Shown here: positions 7,473 to 14,221 of the stretch, piece after piece
Layout: each line of letters starts with the position of its first letter
Numbering within the stretch: position 1 is the first letter of the stretch
Assembly: GCA_910587875.1 (NCBI GenBank)
Contig: CAJUOD010000061.1
Coordinates: forward strand, 1-16,452
Direction: 5' to 3'
DNA: 16,452 nt
From: an uncultured Oscillibacter sp.
Lineage (GTDB): Bacteria; Bacillota; Clostridia; Oscillospirales; Oscillospiraceae
Made by a program: the position numbers and the translations under genes
The notes under the pieces: model-generated
What the model was told of the DNA's origin: nothing
Databases searched by the model: none
What the model saw: only the letters and a program-made list of their open reading frames with translations

Positions 7473-8482
7473 TGGGGGAGGAAGTCGTTGGTGAAGCCCG
7501 TGTTCTCCGGAATGGGGACCTCCACCAGGTGGTTGTCATTGAGCCATTGATAGAAGGCGTTCCAGCGGGCGGGGTCGATATAGCCCCAGCGGGGCTGGTC
7601 CGCCTTGTACTGGTCCGTGATCCACGCCTGGCTGGCCCGCACCACGTCCCCGATGCCCGCCAGGGAGCCGGTGTCGTCCCCGTCGATGAGCATCTGGGCG
7701 GCCTCCTCCGGGTGCTCGATGGCGTACTCGTAGCCCCTGGCGGCGGCGGAGAGGAAGGCTTTGGCAACCTCCGACTTCTCCGCCAGAAAGCTGTTGTTGG
7801 CGATGAGAATAGGCGTGTAGTAGTCGAAGACCGGGTCGACGTCCTTGAAGTAGAAGTAGTCGAAATCCAGGCCGCTCTCCCGGGCGGAGACGCCGCCCCA
7901 GCCGTAGAAGATCCAAATGGCGTCGGTCTGGCGCTCCCGCAGGGCCCCGGCCTCGTCCACGATGCTGTTGGGGATGAGGTTCACCCGGGAGAAGTCCCCG
8001 CCGTCGGCGGTGACCACCCGCTCCATCATGGCCAGCTCCGTGGGGGTGTTCCAGGTGGAGTAGGTGTGGCCCTCCAGTCCGGCGGGGCGGTCCAAGCCCT
8101 CGCCCGCCCGGGAGATGATGCCCGAGGTGTTGTGCTGGAGCAGGGCCGCCACGGCGGTCACCTCCAGGGGGTCCTCCCGGGCGAAGGCGGAGGCCACGGA
8201 GTCCTGGGCTGTCACGGCGAACTCCACCTGTCCGGCGGCGCAGATGGCCGTGGCCCCGTCCTCCGGAGGCTGGACGATGGAGACCTCCAGCCCCGCCTCC
8301 TCAAACCAGCCCAGGGCCCGGGCGGCGTACAAGCCGGTAAAGTTGGTGTTGGGGGTCCAGTCCAGGCAGAGGGTTACCGGAGTCAGGCCCTCCTTTGCGC
8401 CGCCCTTTCCGCCGCAGGCGGTCAGGGACAGCGTCAGCAGCAACGCCAGGGCCAGGGGCCCGGCCTTTTTCCAAAAACGCAT
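7469..8482 (-). CDS. thiY: Thiamine-precursor-binding lipoprotein (NMT1/THI5-like, ThiY type)
   Basis: The 337-residue extracytoplasmic receptor is anchored by lipid. The signal peptide (basic start, hydrophobic 8-20) ends in lipobox LTAC with Cys23, followed by a Gly-rich linker. The mature start, LCLDWTPNTNFTGLYAARAL and then GWFEEAGLEV, is the hallmark of the NMT1/THI5-like periplasmic-binding fold. Family members ThiY bind formylaminopyrimidine or HMP, intermediates for the pyrimidine half of thiamine; riboswitch control makes that ligand class likely here. Whether it binds HMP, formylaminopyrimidine or thiamine itself cannot be decided. AAAGGAA about 9 nt upstream supports the ATG. It begins 2 nt after the permease stop and overlaps the ATPase start by 4 nt. 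Confidence 0.92.
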   Translation of the reverse strand: MRFWKKAGPLALALLLTLSLTACGGKGGAKEGLTPVTLCLDWTPNTNFTGLYAARALGWFEEAGLEVSIVQPPEDGATAICAAGQVEFAVTAQDSVASAFAREDPLEVTAVAALLQHNTSGIISRAGEGLDRPAGLEGHTYSTWNTPTELAMMERVVTADGGDFSRVNLIPNSIVDEAGALRERQTDAIWIFYGWGGVSARESGLDFDYFYFKDVDPVFDYYTPILIANNSFLAEKSEVAKAFLSAAARGYEYAIEHPEEAAQMLIDGDDTGSLAGIGDVVRASQAWITDQYKADQPRWGYIDPARWNAFYQWLNDNHLVEVPIPENTGFTNDFLPQ

Positions 8483-8484
8483 AT

Positions 8485-9264
8485 TCAGTCGTTCCTTTCA
8501 ATTTTCTCATAGGCCTCCCAGGGGCAGGCCCGCCGCCGCAGGGCGGACACCAGAGCCATCAGCAGCAGGCTGACGGCCACGATGACCAGGATCACGGCGA
8601 ACATCTTGTCGAAGGCGTAGGCCTTCTTCACCCGGGTCATGTAGACCCCCAGGCCCCGGAAGCCCCCCAGCCACTCGGAGATGACGGCCCCCACCACCGC
8701 GTAGGACGCGGAGACCCGGAGGCCGGAGAAGAAGTGGCTCAGGGCGGAGGGAAATTCCAGGTGCCAAAAGATCTGCCCCCGGGACGCCCCCATGGCGCGC
8801 AGCAGGTCCGCCGCCGCCCGGTCCGTGCTGGCGTAGCCCTCCAGCAGGCTGACGGCGATGGGGAAGAAGGTGGTCAGGGCCACCAGGGTCACCTTGGGGG
8901 CCATGCCGAAGCCCATCCACAGCACCAGCAGCGGCGCCAGGGCCACGGTGGGGATGGTCTGTGTGACCACCAGCAGGGGGTACAGCGCCCGGTACAGCCA
9001 CCGGACGCGGTGCATCAGCGTCGCCAGCGCCAGGGCCGCCAGAATCCCGGCGGACAGGCCCAGGGCGGCCTCCAGCAGGGTCACCCCGGCGTTTTCCAGC
9101 AGCGCGGGGGCGTCCCGGACCAGGGCCCGGCACACGGCGATGGGGGAGGGCAGCAGAAACGAGGGGACCAGCTCCCCCTCCGACGCCAGCAGCCACAGCG
9201 CGGCGACAGCCATCAAGGCCCCGGCGGCGGGCAACTTAGCGCCGATGCTTTTCCGTCTTCTCAT
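8485..9264 (-). CDS. thiX: ABC transporter permease of the thiamine-precursor importer
   Basis: The 259-residue inner-membrane subunit belongs to the SsuC/TauC/ThiX binding-protein-dependent permease family. About six hydrophobic helices are visible, near residues 12-28, 60-82, 94-118, 122-142, 185-200 and 220-240. The cytoplasmic EAA loop (EGYASTDRAAADLLRAMGAS, 142-161, followed by FWHLEFP) would dock the ATPase. The assigned ATG lies inside the end of the DUF77 gene (29-nt overlap). Its nearest AGGGAG is about 15 nt upstream, longer than optimal, so translation may depend on coupling; no better start was seen. The family is clear; substrate is inferred from the riboswitch and neighbours. 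Confidence 0.9.
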   Translation of the reverse strand: MRRRKSIGAKLPAAGALMAVAALWLLASEGELVPSFLLPSPIAVCRALVRDAPALLENAGVTLLEAALGLSAGILAALALATLMHRVRWLYRALYPLLVVTQTIPTVALAPLLVLWMGFGMAPKVTLVALTTFFPIAVSLLEGYASTDRAAADLLRAMGASRGQIFWHLEFPSALSHFFSGLRVSASYAVVGAVISEWLGGFRGLGVYMTRVKKAYAFDKMFAVILVIVAVSLLLMALVSALRRRACPWEAYEKIERND

Positions 9265-9535
9265 CGATGCCCAGCACGGCTCCCTCGGGCCGGTAGGTCA
9301 GCTTCACATAGGCGGAGACCTTCTCGCTGCCCGCCCGGTTGGCGGCGCGCATGCAGTTCTCCACGATCTCCAGCAGCTGGTGGAGGTCGTCCCCCTCGAT
9401 GCAGGTCTCGCTGGGCCCCACGAAATAATGCAGGCCGGTGGATTGGATGTAGGCGATGACCTCGTCCACAATGCGGACGACCTCCCGGTCGCTGGGCGCG
9501 GCGGGCAGGATTTGGATGGCAGCGTTTGCTTTCAT
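9236..9535 (-). CDS. Thiamine-binding DUF77 protein (MTH1187/YkoF family)
   Basis: The 99-residue protein matches the MTH1187/YkoF (DUF77) family in length and in the GPSETCIEGD segment at 40-49, which is close to the conserved core. Family members are ferredoxin-like folds that bind thiamine or its pyrimidine moiety and are frequently encoded with ThiXYZ importers under TPP riboswitches. No signal peptide is seen, so it is probably cytoplasmic. The chosen ATG at 9535 has GGAGG 8 nt upstream; an in-frame ATG at 9550 would fall on the terminator T tract and lacks a ribosome site. It is the first gene after the riboswitch terminator and overlaps the permease start. Confidence 0.88.
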   Translation of the reverse strand: MKANAAIQILPAAPSDREVVRIVDEVIAYIQSTGLHYFVGPSETCIEGDDLHQLLEIVENCMRAANRAGSEKVSAYVKLTYRPEGAVLGIDEKTEKHRR

Positions 9536-9548
9536 GTGCGGTTCCTCC

Positions 9549-9599
9549 AAAAAATAAAATCAGAACATCCGGCAAGCTCTGCCATGCGGATGCTCTGAT
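9549..9599 (-). terminator. Riboswitch expression platform: intrinsic terminator
   Basis: On the minus strand a 13-bp stem, ATCAGAGCATCCG / CGGATGTTCTGAT (one G-U pair), closes a 15-nt loop and is followed by TTTTATTTTTT. It lies just downstream of the TPP aptamer and directly before the GGAGG of the DUF77 gene. TPP binding should favour this terminator and switch the operon off. Confidence 0.92.
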
Positions 9600-9604
9600 C
9601 TCCT

Positions 9605-9705
9605 TCAGAAACGACTTCCTACGCTGGCATTACCCAACAGGTTCAAAGGGTCAAAGGCCTGATGCCTTACTCTCAGCTGCGCGGCAGCCCCCCTGGCGAT
9701 TCACT
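9605..9705 (-). promoter_or_regulatory. TPP riboswitch (THI element) aptamer
   Basis: The minus strand carries the conserved thi-box core: CTGAGA (9676-9671), ACCCTTTGAACCTG (9651-9638) and GGTAATGCCAGCGTAGG (9634-9618). A short variable stem, AAGGC / GCCTT, lies between the first two. The flanks GAATCG and CGTTTC can form P1 with one mismatch. These are the invariant TPP-contacting segments, so the identification is secure; the outer boundaries are approximate. It controls the DUF77-ThiXYZ operon through the terminator at 9549-9599. Confidence 0.96.
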
Positions 9706-9719
9706 TGTCTTTTGTTCCG

Positions 9720-9737
9720 GGGACGGTCTCCCGTCCC
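9720..9737 (-). other. 5'-terminal hairpin ahead of the TPP aptamer
   Basis: On the minus strand GGGACGG / CCGTCCC forms a perfect 7-bp stem with a GAGA (GNRA) loop. It begins at or within one base of the start site predicted from the thi promoter, so it would be the first structure in the transcript. A protective 5' stem or a folding spacer are possible roles (inference). It is not followed by a T run, so it is not a terminator. Confidence 0.6.
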
Positions 9738-9743
9738 ACGCTT

Positions 9744-9772
9744 ACTGTAACACAGCCCGCCCTGGAATGCAA
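9744..9772 (-). promoter_or_regulatory. Promoter of the thi transport operon
   Basis: On the minus strand TTGCAT (9772-9767), a 17-bp spacer, and TACAGT (9749-9744) preceded by TG-T (extended -10). Start is predicted near 9737, upstream of the hairpin and TPP aptamer. Confidence 0.7.
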
Positions 9773-9802
9773 GCGCAAAATGCGCCCCCGGAAAATCCCC
9801 CC

Positions 9803-9831
9803 TCGACTTGCCGGGGCCCCTGTGCTATACT
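9803..9831 (+). promoter_or_regulatory. Promoter of the two-component/pseudouridine synthase operon
   Basis: TCGACT (9803-9808), a 17-bp spacer, and TATACT (9826-9831) with an extended TG-C. Transcription would begin near 9838. This makes the ATG at 9840 practically leaderless and supports the downstream TTG at 9870 as the start of the response regulator. Confidence 0.65.
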
Positions 9832-9869
9832 ACAGGAAAATGCGCGCGGCAGAAAGGGAGGCGTTGGGC

Positions 9870-10556
9870 TTGTACCGTATTTTCATCGTGGAGGACGACG
9901 GCGTCATCGCCGGGGCCGTAGAGCGGCACCTGGAGAGCTGGGGCTACCAGGTGGCCTGCGCCCAAAAATTTGACGCCGTGCTGGCGGAGTTCCAGGACTT
10001 CGACCCCCAGCTGGTGCTGCTGGACATTTCCCTCCCCTTCTTCAACGGCTACCACTGGTGTCAGGAGATCCGGAAGGTTTCCAAGGTCCCCATTCTCTTC
10101 CTGACCTCCGCCTCGGACAACGTGAACCTGGTCATGGCCATGCAGATGGGCGGGGACGACCTCCTGGCCAAGCCCTTCGACCTCCAGGTCCTCTCCGCCA
10201 AGGTCCAGGCCATGCTCCGCCGGGCCTATGACTTCGCCGCCGCTCCCGCGGTGGTCCTCACCTGCGGCGGGGCGGCGCTGAACCCTGCCAACGGGACCGT
10301 CACCGTCAACGGACAGAGGGTGGAGCTGACGCGAAACGAGGGCAAACTTCTCCAGCTCCTGCTGGAGCGGAAGGGCCAAATCGTCAGCCGGGACGCCATG
10401 ATGACCGCCCTGTGGGAGTCGGACAGCTTTGTGGACGAGAACACCCTCTCCGTCAACGTGAACCGCCTCCGGCGGAAGCTGGAGGCGGCGGGCCTGCCGG
10501 ATTTCATCCGCACGAAGAAGGGCGCGGGATATCTGGTGGAGGATGAAACGCTATGA
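9870..10556 (+). CDS. OmpR/PhoB-family response regulator (BceR/GraR-like)
   Basis: The 228-residue protein has a receiver domain at 1-115, with the acidic cluster Glu8-Asp9-Asp10, phosphoacceptor Asp52 in LLDISLP, Thr79/Ser80 and Lys101 in AKPF. A winged-helix DNA-binding domain follows at about 130-228, ending in VNRLRRKLE and RTKKGAGYL. The start is a TTG at 9870, placed by AAGGGAGG eight nt upstream and by the promoter ending near 9838; in-frame ATGs at 9705 and 9840 fall before or at the transcription start. The stop overlaps the kinase start as ATGA. The sequence style resembles BceR/GraR regulators of peptide-antibiotic stress, but no BceAB transporter adjoins it. The regulon is unknown. 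Confidence 0.92.
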   Translation: MYRIFIVEDDGVIAGAVERHLESWGYQVACAQKFDAVLAEFQDFDPQLVLLDISLPFFNGYHWCQEIRKVSKVPILFLTSASDNVNLVMAMQMGGDDLLAKPFDLQVLSAKVQAMLRRAYDFAAAPAVVLTCGGAALNPANGTVTVNGQRVELTRNEGKLLQLLLERKGQIVSRDAMMTALWESDSFVDENTLSVNVNRLRRKLEAAGLPDFIRTKKGAGYLVEDETL

Positions 10557-11533
10557 GGGTCCTGGGCGCGTATCTCCGGCGGCACTGGAAGCTGCTGCTC
10601 CTCCTGGCGGGGTGCCTGGGCATCTGCTCCGCCGTCTTCTCTCTCTACGATCTGCCCCTGGAGTCCGTGGGCTACGCCTTCGCGCTGTGCCTCGCCCTGG
10701 GGCTGGTTTTGTTCGCCGTGGGCTATGTCCAGTTCCTCCGGCGGCACCGGGAGCTGGAGCGCCTCCTGGTCCAGGTCCGGGAGAAGGTCCTCCCCCTGCC
10801 GCCCCCCGGGGGGCTTCTGGAGGAGGACTACCAGGCCCTGTGCCAGGCCCTGGCCTCTGAGCGGGCGGCCCTGGCCCTGGAGGACCGGAACCGGCTCCAG
10901 GATATGACGGACTACTACACCCTCTGGGCCCACCAGATCAAGACTCCCATCGCCGCCATGCACCTGCTGCTCCAGGAGGAGCCCAGGCCGGAGCTGGAGG
11001 GGGAGCTTTTGAAGATCGAGCAGTACGTGGAGATGGTCCTGGGCTACCTGCGCCTGGGCAGCGCGTCCACGGACTACGTGTTCCGGGACTGCGGGCTGGA
11101 CGCGCTGCTCCGCCAGTCCGTGCGGAAGTACGCCCGGTTGTTCATCCTGAAGAAGATCTCCCTGGACTTCCAGGAGACCGGGAAGACGGTGCTGACGGAC
11201 GAGAAGTGGCTGTGCTTCGTCATTGAGCAGCTCCTCTCCAACGCCGTGAAATACACCCCTGAGGGGGGCCGGGTCCGTATCTACGGCGACGGGGACACCC
11301 TGGTCATCGCCGACAGCGGCATCGGCATCCGGCCCGAGGACCTGCCCCGGGTCTTCGAGAAAGGCTTCACCGGCTTCAATGGCCGGGAGGACAAGAAGTC
11401 CACGGGCATCGGGCTCTACCTCTGCCGCCAGGTCCTGGACCGGCTGGGGCACGATATCTCCATCGCCTCCCGCCCCGGCCAGGGGACCCTGGTGCGCCTG
11501 GACCTCTCCAGAGACCGGAAGAAGGTGGAGTGA
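10553..11533 (+). CDS. Intramembrane-sensing histidine kinase (BceS/GraS-like)
   Basis: The 326-residue kinase has two N-terminal helices (about 12-31 and 40-60) with almost no extracytoplasmic loop, the architecture of BceS/GraS kinases that are signalled by a partner transporter rather than by a ligand domain. The H-box is DYYTLWAHQIKTPIAAM with His127. The N-box has Asn230 in EQLLSNAVKY. G-boxes are DSGIGI at 254-259 and TGIGLYL near 284-290. It is coupled to the response regulator by ATGA and to the pseudouridine synthase by TGATG. Kinase function is clear. Antimicrobial-peptide sensing is inference from the family, and no BceAB-like permease is in this window. Confidence 0.93.
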   Translation: MRVLGAYLRRHWKLLLLLAGCLGICSAVFSLYDLPLESVGYAFALCLALGLVLFAVGYVQFLRRHRELERLLVQVREKVLPLPPPGGLLEEDYQALCQALASERAALALEDRNRLQDMTDYYTLWAHQIKTPIAAMHLLLQEEPRPELEGELLKIEQYVEMVLGYLRLGSASTDYVFRDCGLDALLRQSVRKYARLFILKKISLDFQETGKTVLTDEKWLCFVIEQLLSNAVKYTPEGGRVRIYGDGDTLVIADSGIGIRPEDLPRVFEKGFTGFNGREDKKSTGIGLYLCRQVLDRLGHDISIASRPGQGTLVRLDLSRDRKKVE

Positions 11534-12444
11534 TGGCGGTCATTACAAGAATCATCCCGCCGGAGGAGGACGGGGCCACGGTGCGGCACGTCCTCCGGGC
11601 GGGGCTCCACTTTTCCTCCCACGCCGTCTCCCGGCTGGCCCACGGAGGGGAGTGCATCTTCGTCAACGGCGTCCCCGTCCACACGCCCCACATCCTCCGG
11701 GCGGGGGATGTGCTGGCGGTGGAGACGGAGGACCGCCGCCCGCCCAAAAGCGCCGTCACGCCGGGGCCCTGGCCCCTGCCGGTGGTCTGGGAGGACGGGC
11801 ACCTGCTCATCGTCGACAAGCCGGCGGGCATGACGGCCCACGCCTCCAACTTCCTCCCCGGCACCCCCACGGTGGCCGGGGCCCTGGCCTGGGAGCGGGG
11901 GGCGGATTTCATCTTCCACCCCGTGAATCGCCTGGACAAGGGCACCACGGGGCTGATGGTCATCGCCAAGAGCGGCTACGTCCATGACCTGCTCCGGCGG
12001 GCCCTGCACTCGGAGGCCTTCCGCCGGGAGTACCGGGCGGTCTGCCTGGGCTGCCCCCAGCCGGAGCGGGGGACGGTGGACGCGCCCATCGGGCGGGACG
12101 AGACCTCCGTGGTGGCTAGGCGCGTCCGGGCGGACGGGGCCCCCGCCGTGTCCCACTACGAGGTCCTGGCCAAGGGGGAGGGGTTGTCCCTGCTGGCCCT
12201 CCGGCCGGAGACCGGGCGGACCCACCAGCTGCGGGTCCACATGGCCCATCTCGGCTGCCCCCTGGTGGGGGACTGGCTCTACGGCACGGAGGACCCGGGG
12301 CTCATCCCCCGGCCCGCCCTGCACTCCTATCGGCTGACGCTGGCCCACCCCGTCACCGGGGAGCGGGTGGAGGTCTCCGCCCCTTTGCCGGAGGACATGC
12401 AGCGGCTCCTCCGGGAGCGGTTTCCGGCGGGGACGGAGATTTGA
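11533..12444 (+). CDS. RluA-family pseudouridine synthase
   Basis: The 303-residue enzyme isomerises uridine to pseudouridine in RNA. An S4-like RNA-binding segment occupies about residues 15-65 (VSRLAHGGECIFVNG). The catalytic core begins at LLIVDKPAGMTAHA (91-104). The RluA motif HPVNRLDKGTTGLMV carries catalytic Asp135, and ETGRTHQLRVHMAHLG with GDWLYG near the end are family hallmarks. The target (23S rRNA or tRNA site) cannot be read from sequence. The ATG at 11533 shares its A with the kinase stop (TGATG); the GTG at 11530 is an alternative. Placement as third gene of a two-component operon is unusual. It is followed at once by a strong terminator. Confidence 0.92.
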   Translation: MAVITRIIPPEEDGATVRHVLRAGLHFSSHAVSRLAHGGECIFVNGVPVHTPHILRAGDVLAVETEDRRPPKSAVTPGPWPLPVVWEDGHLLIVDKPAGMTAHASNFLPGTPTVAGALAWERGADFIFHPVNRLDKGTTGLMVIAKSGYVHDLLRRALHSEAFRREYRAVCLGCPQPERGTVDAPIGRDETSVVARRVRADGAPAVSHYEVLAKGEGLSLLALRPETGRTHQLRVHMAHLGCPLVGDWLYGTEDPGLIPRPALHSYRLTLAHPVTGERVEVSAPLPEDMQRLLRERFPAGTEI

Positions 12445-12452
12445 CAAAAAAG

Positions 12453-12482
12453 AGCGGGACCCGTTTTTATACGGGTCCCGCT
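12453..12482. terminator. Bidirectional intrinsic terminator
   Basis: A perfect 12-bp stem, AGCGGGACCCGT / ACGGGTCCCGCT, has a 6-nt loop (12465-12470). It is flanked by an A run on the left (12445-12451) and a T run on the right (12482-12485), so it can stop transcripts from both the pseudouridine synthase and the converging small membrane protein gene. Confidence 0.9.
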
Positions 12483-12484
12483 TT

Positions 12485-12796
12485 TCAGTCGTCTTCCGAG
12501 TCTTCTTCCTCCCCGGCTTCCTCCGGGAGGGCTTCTTCCTCCGGCTCCCGCAGCTCCTCCGGCAGGGGGGCCTTGAACATCTTCCAGGCCAGGAGGCCCA
12601 GGCCCGCCGCACCGCCGCACAGCACCGCCGCACCCAAAATAAACTGGAATGTGGTTGGACTGTCGTAGGGGTCATGGGTCAGGTAGGGCTTGGCGATCTG
12701 GTAGAAGAGGTACACCAGGTACAGCGCCGCCAGGGCGTAGACGTTGGCGCGGACTCTGGGGTTAAAGGGCTTCTTGGGTTCCTTGGGCTTAGACAT
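12485..12796 (-). CDS. Small two-helix membrane protein with acidic C-terminus
   Basis: The 103-residue protein is not recognised as a named family. It has a basic N-terminus (MSKPKEPKKPFNPRVR), two hydrophobic helices at about 18-40 and 49-72, and a C-terminal tail from about 78 rich in Glu and Asp. A strong AAAGGAGGAAG site precedes the ATG inside the end of the MATE gene, and the two reading frames overlap by 8 bp, so it is co-transcribed and probably translationally coupled with MATE. The basic/hydrophobic/acidic order suggests both tails are cytoplasmic. Function is unknown; an accessory role to the exporter is only a guess. It ends at the bidirectional terminator. Confidence 0.82.
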   Translation of the reverse strand: MSKPKEPKKPFNPRVRANVYALAALYLVYLFYQIAKPYLTHDPYDSPTTFQFILGAAVLCGGAAGLGLLAWKMFKAPLPEELREPEEEALPEEAGEEEDSEDD

Positions 12797-14171
12797 GAGC
12801 TTCCTCCTTTTCCGCCCCGTCGGGCCGGGTGACGCTCCGCACCCACTTCCAGCTGCGGAGCCGGAGGGCCACGGGGATGATCTTGTAAAGCTGGTCCCAC
12901 TTCAAGAGGAAGAACACCACCACCGGGGGGCTCTTCCACCAAAACGCCGCCATGGCGGAGAAGGGCACCACAATGCCCCACATGCTGATGAGGTTCATCC
13001 TGGCGCTGAAGGCCGTGTCCCCCCCGCCCCGGATGATGCCCGTGTCGCAGGCCATCTGGTAGGAGGTGCCCACGGTGGTGACGGCGATAACCGCCATGAA
13101 CTGGAGGGCCAGCCCCCGGGCCCGGGCCGTCAGCTTGCCGCCGAAGACCGCCAGAATGGGATTCCGGGCCAGGAAGATCAGAGCGCCGGAGGCCAGGCCG
13201 ATGATAATAAACAGGATCTGTAAGGTGGCCACCAGGGGGCGGAGGGCGTCCCGCTTCCCCTCGCCGATGCTCCGCCCCACCACGATGCCGGAGGCGGAGG
13301 CCGCGCCGTAGGCCACAACGGACAGGACCTGATAGACCTGGACGGCGATGGCGTTGGCCGCCGTCACGTCGCCCCCCAGGTGGCCCAGGATGCCCGTCTG
13401 CACCATCTGGGCCACGCCCCAGAGGGCCTGGTTCACCAGCACCGGGGCGGAGACCCGGTTGTAGTCCTTCAAATAGCTGCCGTCGATGAAGAGGAGCTTT
13501 TTCGCCGTCAGGTGCAGCTTCTTTTCCCGGCAGGTTAAGTAGTAGACCACAATCAGCAGCTCTACGCAGCGGGAGACCAGCGTGGCCACCGCCGCCCCCC
13601 GGACCCCCAGCTCCGGGCAGCCGAAGTTCCCGTAGATCAGCAGGTAGTTCAGCGTGACGTTGATGCACAGGGTGGAGAAGGAGATGGCATAGCCGATCTT
13701 CACCACGCCGATGGACCGGAGGGAAGCCACCAGGATATTGGTGACGGTGAAAATCACGTAGGAAAAGCAGATGATCTGGAAGTAGGCCGCCCCCTGGGCG
13801 ATGACCCCGGCGTCGTTGGACAGCAGGCCCAGCAGCTCACGGGGGAACAGCAGCACGGCCCCGAAGAGCAGGGCCGAGAGCACCGCGCCGAAGCGCAGGG
13901 CCACGCCGATGATGTGGGGGATGGGCTCCAGCTTGTTTTTGCCCCAGTACTGGGACCCCAGCACCACGGCCCCCTCCCCCGCGCCGCCCACCAGCATCTG
14001 GAGCAGGAATTGAATCTGGTTGCACAGGCTCACGCCGCTCATGGCCTCCTGGCTGTAGCGGCCCAGCATGACGGTGTCCATCAGGTTTACCCCGAAGGTC
14101 AGCAGGTTCTGCAGGGCCAGGGACAGGGTGAGGGCGAAGAAGGCGCGGTAGAAGCACTTCTCTCGTATCAT
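12789..14171 (-). CDS. MATE-family multidrug/metabolite efflux transporter
   Basis: The 460-residue inner-membrane antiporter exports drugs or metabolites using a Na+ or H+ gradient. About twelve hydrophobic segments in two bundles are visible. Typical MATE sequences include NLMDTVMLGRYSQEAMSGVSL near the first two helices and the second-half repeat GHLGGDVTAANAIAVQVY. Substrate and coupling ion cannot be read. The start at 14171 is supported by AAAGGAG about 11 nt upstream. An in-frame ATG at 14228 would add 19 residues, Gly/Pro/Ala-rich, encoded by the upstream terminator hairpin, and is rejected. The gene's 3' end overlaps the small membrane protein gene. Expression must rely on readthrough or an upstream promoter, since the terminator abuts its ribosome site. 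Confidence 0.93.
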   Translation of the reverse strand: MIREKCFYRAFFALTLSLALQNLLTFGVNLMDTVMLGRYSQEAMSGVSLCNQIQFLLQMLVGGAGEGAVVLGSQYWGKNKLEPIPHIIGVALRFGAVLSALLFGAVLLFPRELLGLLSNDAGVIAQGAAYFQIICFSYVIFTVTNILVASLRSIGVVKIGYAISFSTLCINVTLNYLLIYGNFGCPELGVRGAAVATLVSRCVELLIVVYYLTCREKKLHLTAKKLLFIDGSYLKDYNRVSAPVLVNQALWGVAQMVQTGILGHLGGDVTAANAIAVQVYQVLSVVAYGAASASGIVVGRSIGEGKRDALRPLVATLQILFIIIGLASGALIFLARNPILAVFGGKLTARARGLALQFMAVIAVTTVGTSYQMACDTGIIRGGGDTAFSARMNLISMWGIVVPFSAMAAFWWKSPPVVVFFLLKWDQLYKIIPVALRLRSWKWVRSVTRPDGAEKEEAHV

Positions 14172-14190
14172 GGTGGAATCGGCTCCTTTG

Positions 14191-14221
14191 AAAAGGCCGG
14201 GCGCCGTTGCGGCGCCCGGCC
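14191..14221 (-). terminator. Terminator of the zinc-ribbon gene, abutting the MATE ribosome site
   Basis: On the minus strand a perfect 11-bp stem, GGCCGGGCGCC / GGCGCCCGGCC, with a 5-nt loop is followed by TTTTC. The AAAGGAG of the MATE gene starts directly after the T run, leaving no space for a promoter between them. Partial readthrough would set MATE level; regulated readthrough is possible but unproven. Confidence 0.82.

Noticed and set aside
10226..11452. 408-codon minus-strand frame across the two-component genes
   Set aside because: Antisense to well-supported response regulator and kinase; biased composition.
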